This document shows, piece by piece, positions 42,619 through 52,756 of a DNA stretch of 64,000 nt. The stretch comes from Xanthobacteraceae bacterium (lineage in GTDB: Bacteria > Pseudomonadota > Alphaproteobacteria > Rhizobiales > Xanthobacteraceae). Under the pieces are notes generated by a model. That model searched no databases, was not told the DNA's origin, and saw only the letters and a program-made list of their open reading frames with translations. The DNA is taken from the NCBI GenBank assembly GCA_028290465.1, contig JAQGJU010000045.1, forward strand, positions 1 through 64,000. Direction: 5' to 3'. Position 1 is the stretch's first letter. Each line of letters starts with the position of its first letter. A program made the translations under genes and the position numbers.

Positions 42619-43020
42619 ATGGCTGACAATGGCTTGATTACAGTGCCTAGCGCCCACGGCGTGAAGGACACGATGGATCGACTTGAATTGGATGTGAAAT
42701 CCAAAGGGATGACGGTCTTTGCGCGTATCGATCACGCTGCCGGTGCAACGGAGGCAGGTTTAGCGTTGCGGCCGACAGAACTCCTGATCTTCGGCAATGC
42801 CAAGGCCGGTACGCCGCTGATGCAATTGCGTCAAACAATCGGGATCGATTTGCCGCTGAAGGCCTTGGCCTGGGAAGACACCGCCGGCCAGGTTTGGCTT
42901 TCCTACAATGACCCCGCCTGGCTGGCCGCGCGTCACGGGCTTGAGGCCGAAGGCGGCGCTGTAACCAAAGTCATGGCCGCCGCCCTGGCCGCGCTGTCGA
43001 AGCAGGCCGCGGACGCTTGA
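42619..43020 (+). CDS. DUF302 domain protein
   Basis: 133 residues without signal peptide. The DUF302 pattern is clear: VKDTMDRLELDVKSKGMTVFARIDH at the start (heme- or ligand-pocket strand), then RPTELLIFGNAKAGTPLMQ and LPLKALAWEDTAGQVWLSYNDP. The fold is a small beta-alpha dimer of unknown biochemical role. The ATG at 42619 sits in a GGGATGGC context with GGGAG a few bases upstream. Divergent from the TctC gene at 41397-42377 and followed by tRNA-Arg. Confidence 0.88.
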   Translation: MADNGLITVPSAHGVKDTMDRLELDVKSKGMTVFARIDHAAGATEAGLALRPTELLIFGNAKAGTPLMQLRQTIGIDLPLKALAWEDTAGQVWLSYNDPAWLAARHGLEAEGGAVTKVMAAALAALSKQAADA

Positions 43021-43112
43021 TCGATGGCCGTTTGCTAGCGTCCCTTTGATTCCGAGTGCGCCTCGGAGGTGCCGCAAGGTATGGCGAACTTGGGAATCCG
43101 GACACTAGAGAC

Positions 43113-43189
43113 TGGCGCGCTCGGAAGGATTCGAACCTTCGACCCCCGGCTTAGAAGGCCGGTGCTCTATCCAACTGAGCTACGAGCGC
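43113..43189 (-). tRNA. tRNA-Arg (anticodon TCT), CCA encoded
   Basis: 77 nt with CCA. Acceptor GCGCTCG pairs with CGAGCGC, discriminator G; D-arm GCTCAGTTGGATAGAGC; anticodon loop CTTCTAA with anticodon TCT in a CCGGC/GCCGG stem; T-arm GAAGG-TTCGAAT-CCTTC. Confidence 0.96.
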
Positions 43190-43611
43190 TTACCGAACGC
43201 ACCTCTACCATTGCCCGGCATCCAATGGAATTGGGCGGGCGGATCGGTGGATAGATCGACGGCAAGGAATTAAATCCTGCCGCGATTGGCATCAGGGTTG
43301 AGTTTCAAATTTGGCTCCCCGCCGCGACCGGTCGCCGATAGCGATTGGGAGCGAACCTGCCATCTCCGACAAATCGAGCCGCGTGCCTCGAACCTTTATC
43401 CCTCTCCCAACGACCAACCGCCGCGCGGCGTTTGTCTCGTCTGGCGTCATCGCCGCGCCATGTCCAGGATTCCGTCCGTCTCGCGCGCTTTCAGCAAATT
43501 GAAATCGCTCCAGGTGCCAGCAGACGCAATCCGGTCATGACCTCGACATGATTCACCACTCTGCTGACACCATCCGCTCGGTTGGTGGCCGCAGCGGGAG
43601 GGAGGCTTCCG
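43190..43611. other. Gene-free stretch between tRNA-Arg and the alpha-2-macroglobulin gene
   Basis: About 420 bp with short overlapping open frames in several phases but no ribosome site, family motif or repeat that I can recognise. It lies upstream of the large operon at 43612 and so should carry its promoter, which I cannot pinpoint. Confidence 0.5.
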
Positions 43612-46600
43612 ATGCTCGCTTCGATCCGCGCCGGCGCGCTTGCCGCGCTGTCCGCTATTGTATTGTCCTTCACCTTTTCCCCGACTTTCGCCGCCGACAA
43701 ACCCTTCCAGCGCGACGACCTGTCCGACAGCGCGATCCGGCTGGAAGCGCAAATGAAGACCGAGGCCGGCACGGTCACCAAGCCGCTCGCCACCTTGCGG
43801 CGCGAAGCCGATGCCAGCAACCAGCGCAACGAATTGGTGGCGACCGCCGCGCTTTACGCCCAGATCCTCACCATCACGCCGAATGATTCCGGGCTGTGGC
43901 TGCGCTACGCGCGCGTGCTCAACCAGACCTATCTGCCCGATAGCACCCAGCGTGCGGCGCTACGCGATCGCGCCAAGACCGCCGCCTACATCGCCTATCA
44001 GCGCAGCCAGAATGCCGGCGAGGAAGCCGACAGCCTGATCGCGCTCAGCGGATATTTCTCCGACGCCAAGCAGTGGCGCCCGGCGCTCGATACGCTGCGG
44101 CTGTCGCTGGAAAAGCGCGAGGTCGCTGATATTCGCGCCCGTTATGAATCGATGCGGATCGATTACGGCTTCCGCATGCTCGACTACTCGGTCGATTCCG
44201 ACAGCGCTTCACCCCGCGCGTGCTTCCAGTTCTCCGAAGCCCTGCCGGCCAAGCGCACCGACTTCTCGCTGTTCGTCGCCGTCGCCGGCATGGACAAGCC
44301 GGCGCTGTCCGCCGATGAGAAGCAACTCTGCGTCGAAGGCCTCAAGCACGGCGAACGTTACGCGATCACGCTACGCGCCGGCCTGCCGTCGCTGGTCAAG
44401 GAAAGCCTGTCGAAGTCGGCCGAACTATCGATCTATGTGCGCGACCGCAAGCCGTTCGTGCGCTTCGCCGGCAAAGCCTATGTGCTGCCGCGCACCGGCC
44501 AGCAGGGCATTCCGATCGTCTCGGTCAACACCAAGGCGGTCGCCGTCGAGGTTTATCGGATCGGCGACCGCAACCTGATCGAGACCGTGCTGGGCAGCGA
44601 TTTCCAGACCCAGCTCGAGCGTTACGAAGTCAACCAACTGGCCGAGAGCAAGGGCGCCAAGATCTGGAGCGGCGATCTTGCGGTCGACTCGACCCTCAAT
44701 GCCGACGTCACCACCGCATTCCCGGTCGATCAGGCGATCGGCAATCTGCAGCCGGGCGTCTATGTGCTGGTCGCCGGCCCGAAGTCCAATTCGGACCGCT
44801 ATGAATCGCTGGCCACGCAATGGTTCATTGTGTCGGATCTCGGCCTGACCGCCTATTCGGGCGCCGACGGCGTCCATGTCTTCGTGCATTCGCTGGCCGA
44901 TACCTCGTCCAAGGCCCAGGTCGAAGTCCGGCTGATGGCGCGCAGCAACGAGGTGCTGGCCACCAAGCGCACCGATGCGGCCGGGCACGCGCATTTCGAG
45001 CCGGGCCTGACGCGCGGCGAGGGCGGTCTGTCGCCGGCGCTGCTGATCGCGTCCGTGGTGCAGGGCGAGGCCGACTACGCGTTCCTCGGCCTGAAGTCGC
45101 CGGCGTTCGATCTGTCGGATCGCGGCGTCTCCGGCCGCGAAGTGCCGACCGGGCTCGATGCCTTCGTGTACACCGAACGCGGCGTCTATCGGTCCGGCGA
45201 GGACGTGCACGTCACGGCGCTGTTGCGTGACGGCCTTGGCGTCGCCGCCGTTGGCGTGCCGCTGACTTTGGTGATCGAGCGTCCGGACGGCATGGAATAT
45301 CGCCGCGCCGTGGTGGCGGATGGCGGCGTCGGCGGTCGCACGCTGAACATTCCGATCAACGCGGTGGCGCCGACCGGTACGTGGCGCGTCGCGGCCTTCA
45401 CCGATCCGAAGCGTCCGGCGGTCGGCGAAACCACGTTCCTGGTCGAAGACTATGTGCCGGACCGGATGGAGTTCGAACTTAACTCGCCGTCCGGCAAGAT
45501 CTCCAAGACCGCGCCGGCCGAAATCTCGCTGGAGGGCCGCTATCTGTATGGCGCGCCGGCCGCTGATTTAAGCCTGGAAGGTGAAGTCGTCATCTCGGCC
45601 GCCAAGGAGCGTCCTGGGCTCGTCGGCTATCAGTTCGGCACCAGCGACGAGAGCGTAGAGAATACGCAGCAGGCGCTTTCCGATCTTCCAAACACGGACG
45701 AGAACGGCAAAGCGACCTTCACGGTCGAACTCGACAAGGTGCCGTCGACGCTGCGGCTGCTGCAAGCCACCGTTACGGTGCGCATGGCGGAATCCGGCGG
45801 CCGCGCGGTCGAACGCAAGATGACGCTGCCGGTGACGCCGAGCGGCAACATGATCGGCGTCAAGCCGCTGTTCTCCGGGCGCTCGCTCGGCGAAGGCGAG
45901 CAGGCCGGTTTCGACGTCGTGCTGGTGGCGCCTGACGGCAGCCGGATCGCGCGCGACAACATGCGCTACGAACTGGTGAAGATCGAAAGCCGCTATCAGT
46001 GGTACAGGCACGACTCGTCGTGGAATTACGAGCCGATCAAGCAGACCAGCCGCGTTGCGGATGGCCGTCTTGATCTCAAGGCCGATCAGCCGGCGCGGCT
46101 GTCGCTGCCGGTGACCTATGGGCGCTACCGCCTGGAGATCGCCAGCGAAGACCCGAATGGACCGACCACCACCATCGGCTTCGATGCCGGCTTCTATGCC
46201 GAGGCGACCGCCGACACGCCGGACCTGTTGGAAATCGCGCTCGACAAGCCGGAATACCGGCCGGGCGACAGCATGACGGTCGCGGTCACGGCCCGCACCG
46301 CCGGACAGGTATCGCTGAACGTGATCGGCAACCGGCTGATCACGACGCAGACAGCGGACGTGAAGCCGGGCCTCAATCAGGTGAAGCTCAATGTCGGCAC
46401 CGACTGGGGCAACGGCGCCTATGTGGTGGCGACCTTGCGCCGTCCGCTGGACGCGAAAGCCCAGCGCATGCCGGGCCGCGCCATCGGCGTGCAGTGGTTC
46501 GCCATCGATCGCAAGGCTCGCACGCTGACGGTCGACCTTAAGCCGCCGACATTGATCCGACCAGAAACGACGCTGAAGATTCCGGTGAAGATCGACGGCC

Positions 46601-48834
46601 TGACGGCCGGCGAGGACGCCCGGATCGTCATCGCGGCCGTCGATGTCGGCATTCTGAATCTCACCGGCTACAAGCCGCCGGCGCCGGATAATCATTATCT
46701 CGGACAGCGCCGGCTCACGGCCGAAATCCGTGACTTCTACGGTCAGTTGATCGACGGCATGCAGGGCAGCCGTGGCCAGATCCGCTCCGGCGGTGACGCC
46801 GCCGCCGGCCTGCAAGGCAGCCCTCCGGCGCAGAAGCCGGTGTCGCTGTATTCCGGCATTGTGACGGTCGGCCCGGATGGCACTGCCGAGATCTCGTTCG
46901 ACGTTCCGGCCTTTGCCGGCACGCTGCGGGTGATGGCGGTGGCGTGGAGCAAGGACAAGGTCGGCCGCGCCAATACCGACGTGACGGTGCGCGATCCGGT
47001 GGTGCTGACCGCGACGCTGCCGCGATTCCTGCGCAATGGCGACCGCAGTGCGTTGCGGCTCGATGTCGACAATGTCGACGGCGCCGCCGGCGACTATCGG
47101 CTGACGGTGAAGACGGACGGTCCGATCGCGGCCGGCGAGGGCGCGACGCAAACCGTCAAGCTCGCCGCCAAGCAGCGCGTCTCCAGCAGCATTTCGCTGA
47201 CCGCGCCCTATGCTGGAGCCGGTCAGGTGAATGTGGAGCTGACCGGTCCGAACGGCTTCCGGATCGCGCGGGGTTATGCGCTCAACGTCAATCCGGCGAC
47301 GCAGACGCTGACCCGCCGCACCGTGAAGCCGATCGCCAAGGGCGAGAGCGTGACGCTGTCGGCCGATCTGTTCGCCGATCTGGTGCCGGGCACCGGCGCG
47401 GTCGGGCTGTCGGTCGGATTGTCGACGGCGCTCGACGCCGCCACCATCCTGCGGGCGCTCGACCGCTATCCGTTCGGCTGCTCGGAGCAGGTCGTCAGCC
47501 GCGCCCTGCCGCTGCTGTACGTCAACGAACTCGCGACCGCATCGCAACTCGCGATGGACGGCGCCATCGACCAGCGTATCCGCGATGCTATCGAGCGGGT
47601 GCTGGCCCGGCAGTCGTCGTCCGGCGGCTTCGGGCTGTGGGATGTCGGCTCGGGCGATCCGTGGCTCGACGCCTATGTGACCGACTTTTTGACGCGGGCG
47701 CGTGAGCGTGGCTTCCAGGTGCCCGACACGGCGTTCAAGCTGGCGCTCGACCGGCTGCGCAACTTCGTCAGCAACGCGCAGGACGTCTCGAAGGGTGGCA
47801 GCGCCGATCTGGCCTATGCGCTCTATGTGCTGGCCCGCAACGGTCAGGCGCCGATCGGCGATCTGCGTTATCTCGCCGACGTCAAGCTCGCCGATATCGA
47901 AACCCCGATCGCCAAGGCACAAATTGCGGCGGCGCTCGGTATGCTGGGCGACAAGACGCGGGCCGACCGCGTCTATGCGGCGGCGTTGCAGTCGATCCCG
48001 CAACAGCCGCTATTGATGAGCAGCCGCGCCGACTACGGTTCGGCGCTGCGCGATAGCGCCGCTTTGGTGACGCTCGCGTCCGAAGGTAGCGCGCCGCGCC
48101 AGACGGTATTCGGCGCGCTGCAACGCGTCGAAGCCGCGCGGGGCCTGTCGTCCTACACTTCAACGCAGGAGAACTCGTGGCTGGTGCTCGCCGCCCGCGC
48201 GATCGCCAAGGATGCAGACAAGGTGTCGCTGATGGTTGGCGGTCAAGCCCGCCAGGGTGCGTTGTTCCGCACCGTGCCGGCTGGCGAGTTGCAAAGCGCG
48301 CCGCTCACCGTGACCAACACCGGCGAATCCCCGCTGCAAGCGGTGCTGTCCGTGACCGGTGCGCCGATCACGCCGGAGCCGGCAGCCGAGCGCGGCTTCA
48401 AGATCGAGCGGCTGACCTATGCGCTCGACGGCGAACCCGTCGATATCAAGAGCGTGAAGCAGAACCAGCGCGTGGTCATCGTGTTGAAGATCACCGAAGG
48501 CAAACCCGACTACGGCCGCATCATGGTGGCCGACTATCTGCCGGCCGGCTTCGAGATCGACAATCCGAAGCTGGTGTCGTCGGGTGAGACGGGTACGCTG
48601 TCGTGGATCACGGATGCCGGGACGCCGGTCAACAGCGAGTTCCGCGACGACCGCTTCACGGCGGCGTTCAATCGCAGCAGCAGCGACCGGCCGGTGTTCA
48701 CCGTCGCCTATGTGGTGCGGGCGGTGGCGCCGGGCCAGTATGTGATGCCGCAGGCCTATGTCGAAGACATGTACCGGCCGGACCGCTTCGGCCGCACCGG
48801 CACCGGCACCCTCGAGGTGACGTCGGCTAAATGA
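43612..48834 (+). CDS. Bacterial alpha-2-macroglobulin (YfhM-type) with thioester
   Basis: 1740 residues from the ATG at 43612 (GGGAGGGAGG upstream); a TTG at 43582 is less likely. Signal peptide ends near FSPTFAADK. The order is that of bacterial alpha-2-macroglobulins: MG domains (YIYVRDRKPFVRFAGKAYVL region, then EDYVPDRMEFEL), the bait-type region, A2M domain (RVMAVAWSKDKVGRANTDV), the thioester motif GCSEQ with Cys1290, and the alpha-alpha toroid (ARQSSSGGFGLWD). It traps and blocks proteases in the periplasm. The stop overlaps the start of pbpC (ATGA), the classical pairing with penicillin-binding protein 1C. There is no lipobox at the N-terminus, so it may be soluble, unlike E. coli YfhM. 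Confidence 0.95.
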   Translation: MLASIRAGALAALSAIVLSFTFSPTFAADKPFQRDDLSDSAIRLEAQMKTEAGTVTKPLATLRREADASNQRNELVATAALYAQILTITPNDSGLWLRYARVLNQTYLPDSTQRAALRDRAKTAAYIAYQRSQNAGEEADSLIALSGYFSDAKQWRPALDTLRLSLEKREVADIRARYESMRIDYGFRMLDYSVDSDSASPRACFQFSEALPAKRTDFSLFVAVAGMDKPALSADEKQLCVEGLKHGERYAITLRAGLPSLVKESLSKSAELSIYVRDRKPFVRFAGKAYVLPRTGQQGIPIVSVNTKAVAVEVYRIGDRNLIETVLGSDFQTQLERYEVNQLAESKGAKIWSGDLAVDSTLNADVTTAFPVDQAIGNLQPGVYVLVAGPKSNSDRYESLATQWFIVSDLGLTAYSGADGVHVFVHSLADTSSKAQVEVRLMARSNEVLATKRTDAAGHAHFEPGLTRGEGGLSPALLIASVVQGEADYAFLGLKSPAFDLSDRGVSGREVPTGLDAFVYTERGVYRSGEDVHVTALLRDGLGVAAVGVPLTLVIERPDGMEYRRAVVADGGVGGRTLNIPINAVAPTGTWRVAAFTDPKRPAVGETTFLVEDYVPDRMEFELNSPSGKISKTAPAEISLEGRYLYGAPAADLSLEGEVVISAAKERPGLVGYQFGTSDESVENTQQALSDLPNTDENGKATFTVELDKVPSTLRLLQATVTVRMAESGGRAVERKMTLPVTPSGNMIGVKPLFSGRSLGEGEQAGFDVVLVAPDGSRIARDNMRYELVKIESRYQWYRHDSSWNYEPIKQTSRVADGRLDLKADQPARLSLPVTYGRYRLEIASEDPNGPTTTIGFDAGFYAEATADTPDLLEIALDKPEYRPGDSMTVAVTARTAGQVSLNVIGNRLITTQTADVKPGLNQVKLNVGTDWGNGAYVVATLRRPLDAKAQRMPGRAIGVQWFAIDRKARTLTVDLKPPTLIRPETTLKIPVKIDGLTAGEDARIVIAAVDVGILNLTGYKPPAPDNHYLGQRRLTAEIRDFYGQLIDGMQGSRGQIRSGGDAAAGLQGSPPAQKPVSLYSGIVTVGPDGTAEISFDVPAFAGTLRVMAVAWSKDKVGRANTDVTVRDPVVLTATLPRFLRNGDRSALRLDVDNVDGAAGDYRLTVKTDGPIAAGEGATQTVKLAAKQRVSSSISLTAPYAGAGQVNVELTGPNGFRIARGYALNVNPATQTLTRRTVKPIAKGESVTLSADLFADLVPGTGAVGLSVGLSTALDAATILRALDRYPFGCSEQVVSRALPLLYVNELATASQLAMDGAIDQRIRDAIERVLARQSSSGGFGLWDVGSGDPWLDAYVTDFLTRARERGFQVPDTAFKLALDRLRNFVSNAQDVSKGGSADLAYALYVLARNGQAPIGDLRYLADVKLADIETPIAKAQIAAALGMLGDKTRADRVYAAALQSIPQQPLLMSSRADYGSALRDSAALVTLASEGSAPRQTVFGALQRVEAARGLSSYTSTQENSWLVLAARAIAKDADKVSLMVGGQARQGALFRTVPAGELQSAPLTVTNTGESPLQAVLSVTGAPITPEPAAERGFKIERLTYALDGEPVDIKSVKQNQRVVIVLKITEGKPDYGRIMVADYLPAGFEIDNPKLVSSGETGTLSWITDAGTPVNSEFRDDRFTAAFNRSSSDRPVFTVAYVVRAVAPGQYVMPQAYVEDMYRPDRFGRTGTGTLEVTSAK

Positions 48835-50969
48835 GCGATGCGGCGGATCATGATGCAAGACCGGTCCTCTCCCATCAGGGGAGAGGACGGCGGTCGCGAC
48901 TGTGGCGCGTGTTGCGCGTCACAGTCGCCGCGGCGTGCCTGTGCGTTATGGCCGGCGTCGGAGCGGGCGCGTGGTACGTGCACGCGCTCGGTCCCGTTCC
49001 GCTTGGCGACAAGCTCGACTATTCCAAGCTGGTGGTGGACCGCAACGGAACGCTGCTGCGCGCTTACACCACCACGGCGGGGCGCTGGCGGCTGCCGGCG
49101 CAGGTTGAGGACATCGATCCACGTTTCTTCAAGGCGTTGTTCGCCTACGAAGACAAGCGCTTCCGCAGCCATCGCGGCGTCGATCCGCACGCGATGGCGC
49201 GGGCGCTGTCGCAACTCGTCACCAACGGTCATGTGGTGTCGGGCGCGTCGACGCTGAGCATGCAGGTGGCGCGTCTATTGGAGCCGCGCGACGAGCGCAC
49301 ACTTTCCGCCAAGCTCAGGCAGGTGGTGCGGGCCATTCAGCTCGAACGCAAGCTGAGCAAGGATGAGATCCTGTCGCTGTATCTCGGCCTCGCGCCCTAT
49401 GGCGGCAATCTTGAAGGCCTTCGCGCGGCCTCGCTCGCCTATTTCGGCCATGAGCCGCGTCATCTCACGGCGGGCGAAGCCGCGCTGCTGGTCGCGCTGC
49501 CGCAATCGCCGGAAGTGCGCCGGCCTGATCGTTCCGTCACGGCCGCGCGCGCGGCGCGTCAACGTGTTCTCGCGCGGCTGGGCGACGCCCACGTGTTTCC
49601 GGCCGACGAAATTGTGCATGCCCGTTCCGAGACGGTGCCGAGCGGCCGCAAGGCAATGCCGATACTGGCGCCGCATGCGGCCGATCAGGCCATCGCGTCG
49701 GCACCCGACCGCCGCATCCATCGGCTGACCCTCGACGCGACGCTGCAGCATAGCCTGGAAGAACTGGCGCGCGACCGCGCCCGTAGCTTCGGCCCGGATA
49801 TCTCGGTCGCCATCGTGGCGGTCGATCATGCGACCGGCGAAATCCTGGCGCGGGTCGCGTCGGCGGCGTATTTCGACACGCGCCGCGCCGGGCAGGTTGA
49901 CATGACGCAGGCGCTGCGCTCGCCCGGCTCGACGCTGAAACCCTTCATCTACGGCATGGCGTTCGAGGATGGCCTGGTGCATCCCGAAACCCTGATCGAG
50001 GACCGGCCGGTGCGTTACGGCGTCTATGCGCCGGAGAATTTCGACATGACGTTCCAGGGCACCGTCAGCGTGCGCAAGGCGCTGCAGATGTCGTTGAACG
50101 TGCCGGCCGTCAATCTGCTGGATCGCGTCGGCGCCAGCCGCCTCAGCACGCGTCTCGGGGAGGCCGGCGGAATGCTGGTGCTGCCGAAAGGCGAGGTGCC
50201 GGGTCTCGCCATCGCGCTTGGCGGCGCCGGCATCAAGCTGACCGATCTCACGATGCTCTATGCTGGCCTGGCACGGCTCGGCACGACCGTGCCGCTGATC
50301 GAGCGCCGCGATCAGGCCGCGCCGCCGGTGACGCCGCAACGGCTGATCGATCCGGTGGCGGCCTGGCAGGTGGGCAACGTTTTGCTCGGCGCGCCGCCGC
50401 CCGAACATGCCGCACCCGGCCGCATCGCGTTCAAGACCGGCACCAGCTACGGCTACCGCGATGCCTGGGCGGTCGGCTACGACGGCCGCATGACGGTCGG
50501 CGTCTGGGTCGGCCGGCCGGACGGCGCGCCGGTGCCCGGCCTGTATGGCCGCGCCAATGCGGCGCCGGTGCTGTTCGACGTATTCGCGCGCGCCGGCCGT
50601 CCGCCGCAGGCGCTGCCGCCGGCCCCGAAGGGCGTGCTGTTCGCGACCAACAGCCGGCTGCCGCCGCCGCTGCAACGGTTCCGCCCGGAAGGCGTCGCGG
50701 CGGAAGGCGGCGAGGCGCGGCTGCGCATCCTGTTCCCGCCGAACGGCGCCAAGCTGGAACTCGCCGCCCAGGAGGGCAAGCCAGATCCGGTGGCGATGAA
50801 GATCGGCGGCGGGGTGCAGCCGCTCACCGTGCTGGTCAACGGCCTGCCGGTGCCGGCGCCTAACGGCCAGCGGACGGTGTTTTTCTCGCCGGATGGCCCG
50901 GGATTCGTCCGTTTGACCGTGATGGACGCGACCGGCGCGGCCGATAGCGTCATGGTGCGCCTGCAATAA
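48831..50969 (+). CDS. pbpC: Penicillin-binding protein 1C
   Basis: 712 residues. A short cytoplasmic tail and one membrane helix (about 25-45), then a transglycosylase domain with catalytic Glu in FAYEDKRFRSHRGVD and SGASTLSMQVARLLEPR. The transpeptidase domain has SxxK (SPGSTLKPFIYG) and KTG (FKTGTSYGYRD). A C-terminal BiPBP_C domain closes the protein (LRILFPPNGAKLEL onward). It polymerises glycan strands; in E. coli PBP1C is considered mainly a glycosyltransferase. Translationally coupled to the alpha-2-macroglobulin gene, consistent with the idea that the inhibitor protects wall-repair sites. Confidence 0.96.
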   Translation: MSDAADHDARPVLSHQGRGRRSRLWRVLRVTVAAACLCVMAGVGAGAWYVHALGPVPLGDKLDYSKLVVDRNGTLLRAYTTTAGRWRLPAQVEDIDPRFFKALFAYEDKRFRSHRGVDPHAMARALSQLVTNGHVVSGASTLSMQVARLLEPRDERTLSAKLRQVVRAIQLERKLSKDEILSLYLGLAPYGGNLEGLRAASLAYFGHEPRHLTAGEAALLVALPQSPEVRRPDRSVTAARAARQRVLARLGDAHVFPADEIVHARSETVPSGRKAMPILAPHAADQAIASAPDRRIHRLTLDATLQHSLEELARDRARSFGPDISVAIVAVDHATGEILARVASAAYFDTRRAGQVDMTQALRSPGSTLKPFIYGMAFEDGLVHPETLIEDRPVRYGVYAPENFDMTFQGTVSVRKALQMSLNVPAVNLLDRVGASRLSTRLGEAGGMLVLPKGEVPGLAIALGGAGIKLTDLTMLYAGLARLGTTVPLIERRDQAAPPVTPQRLIDPVAAWQVGNVLLGAPPPEHAAPGRIAFKTGTSYGYRDAWAVGYDGRMTVGVWVGRPDGAPVPGLYGRANAAPVLFDVFARAGRPPQALPPAPKGVLFATNSRLPPPLQRFRPEGVAAEGGEARLRILFPPNGAKLELAAQEGKPDPVAMKIGGGVQPLTVLVNGLPVPAPNGQRTVFFSPDGPGFVRLTVMDATGAADSVMVRLQ

Positions 50970-51034
50970 AGTCGCGCTTCCCCATACCGGGCGAACCATC
51001 TATTTTGCCGGCCAATCGCAAGATAGGCCCCGGC

Positions 51035-52756
51035 ATGACCAGTACCACCACGAACACGCCGCGGGCCCTTTGGCCGGGCCAAGCCATGTCGACGCTGCTC
51101 GATTATGCGGCGGCGTCGCACGCCAAGGCGATCGGCCTGCTGCTGGCGCTGTCGCTGTTGGCGTTCCTGCCCGGCTTTTTCCAGATTCCGCCGGTCGACC
51201 GTGACGAGGCCCGCTTCGCGCAGGCCACCAAGCAGATGATCGAGACCGGCGACTATGTCGATATCCGGTTCCAGGACGAGGTCCGCTACAAGAAGCCGGT
51301 CGGCATCTACTGGCTGCAGGCCGCGGTGGTAAATACCGCGAGCGCACTCGGCGTGCGCGAGGCCACCACCAAGATCTGGCTGTATCGCATCCCCTCGCTG
51401 ATCGGCGCCATCGGCACGGTGCTGCTGACCTATTGGGCCGGGCTGGCCTTCGTCACGCGGCGCGGGGCGCTGCTGGCGGCCGCCATGATGGCTGGATCGA
51501 TATTGCTCGGCGTCGAGGCCCGGCTGGCCAAGACCGACGCCATGCTGATGCTGACCGTGCTAGCCGCGATGGGCGCGATGGCGCGGGTCTACCTGACGGA
51601 CCGGCGCGCGCCCGGCCAGCCGCAGGGCTGGACCATGCCGGTGATTTTTTGGACCGCGCTGGCCGGCGGCATTCTGATCAAGGGGCCGCTGATCCTGATG
51701 TTCGTCGGCCTGACGGCGGTGGCGTTGGGCATCGCGGATCGCTCGGTGCGCTGGCTCAAGGCACTGCGGCCGCTGCCGGGGTTCGTGTGGATGGTCGTGC
51801 TGGTGCTGCCCTGGTTCCTGGCGATCATCGCCAAGTCCGGCGGCGCGTTCTTCGCCCAGTCGGTCGGCGAGGACATGCTGTCCAAGGTGACCAGCGGGCA
51901 GGAGTCCCATGGCGGACCGCCCGGCATTTACTTTCTATTGTACTGGGTGACGTTCTGGCCCGGCGCGGTGCTGACCGGACTGGCGCTACCGGCGATCTGG
52001 GCGGCGCGGCGCCAGCCGGCGGCGCAGTTCCTGCTGGCTTGGCTGGTGCCGTCCTGGATCGTGTTCGAGATCGTGATGACCAAGCTGCCGCACTACGTGC
52101 TGCCGCTCTATCCGGCCATCGCCATCCTGCTGGCCGGCGCTGTCGAGGTGCGGCTGCTGGTGCGCGGCCACTGGATCGAGCGCGGCACCATCTGGTGGTT
52201 CGTGGTGCCGATCGCGATCAGCCTGTTCGGCATCGTCATCGCGATCACGGTCGGCCGCCAACTTGCCCTGATCGCATGGCCGTTCGCGGCCGGCACCATG
52301 GTGCTCGGGATGGTGGCTTGGCTGTATTACGATTCACGCCGGCCCGAAATCTCGCTGCTCAACGCCATCGCGGCCTCGGTCGTGATGATGTTCGGCTTCT
52401 ATGCCGTGCTGGTGCCTCGGGTGCCGCAACTGTTTCCGGCCAAACTGATCGCGGAGGCGATCGCCGACTCCGAATGCGCTCGGCCGCTGGCCGCCGCTGC
52501 CGGATACCATGAGCCCAGTCTGGTGTTCCTGGTCGGCACCGCCACGCGGCTGGTCGATGGACCCGGGGCCGCCGATTTCCTGCGCGAGGGACCCTGCCGG
52601 TTCGCCCTGATCGACCACCGGCAGGAGCGCGCTTTCGCCCAGCGCGCCGACGTGCTCGGCCTGCGTTACGCGCCTGGCCCGCGCATCGAGGGCGTCAATA
52701 TCAGCGGCGGCCGTAAGATCACCATCGCGATCTACAAGTCTGACGGCACGCCATGA
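51035..52756 (+). CDS. GT39-type membrane glycosyltransferase (ArnT-like)
   Basis: 573 residues from the ATG at 51035, with about 11-12 membrane helices. The first periplasmic loop carries the conserved acidic pair in PPVDRDEARFAQATKQM, followed by KKPVGIYWLQ, both typical of ArnT/PMT-like enzymes. These move a sugar from an undecaprenyl-phosphate carrier onto lipid A or another envelope acceptor on the periplasmic face. The C-terminal soluble segment is short. The stop overlaps the next gene (ATGA at 52753-52756). The three following genes complete a carrier-linked sugar pathway. Confidence 0.9.
   Translation: MTSTTTNTPRALWPGQAMSTLLDYAAASHAKAIGLLLALSLLAFLPGFFQIPPVDRDEARFAQATKQMIETGDYVDIRFQDEVRYKKPVGIYWLQAAVVNTASALGVREATTKIWLYRIPSLIGAIGTVLLTYWAGLAFVTRRGALLAAAMMAGSILLGVEARLAKTDAMLMLTVLAAMGAMARVYLTDRRAPGQPQGWTMPVIFWTALAGGILIKGPLILMFVGLTAVALGIADRSVRWLKALRPLPGFVWMVVLVLPWFLAIIAKSGGAFFAQSVGEDMLSKVTSGQESHGGPPGIYFLLYWVTFWPGAVLTGLALPAIWAARRQPAAQFLLAWLVPSWIVFEIVMTKLPHYVLPLYPAIAILLAGAVEVRLLVRGHWIERGTIWWFVVPIAISLFGIVIAITVGRQLALIAWPFAAGTMVLGMVAWLYYDSRRPEISLLNAIAASVVMMFGFYAVLVPRVPQLFPAKLIAEAIADSECARPLAAAAGYHEPSLVFLVGTATRLVDGPGAADFLREGPCRFALIDHRQERAFAQRADVLGLRYAPGPRIEGVNISGGRKITIAIYKSDGTP

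Noticed and set aside
43190-43611. Possible integrative-element remains next to tRNA-Arg
   Set aside because: No integrase, no visible repeat of the tRNA 3' end and no recognisable coding frame in the 420 bp.
45568-48003. 811-codon open frame antisense to the alpha-2-macroglobulin gene
   Set aside because: Mirror of a strongly supported gene; Arg/His/Gln-rich translation with no recognisable domain.
49275-50999. 574-codon open frame antisense to pbpC
   Set aside because: Same high-GC shadow effect; no motif, and pbpC has all catalytic motifs intact.
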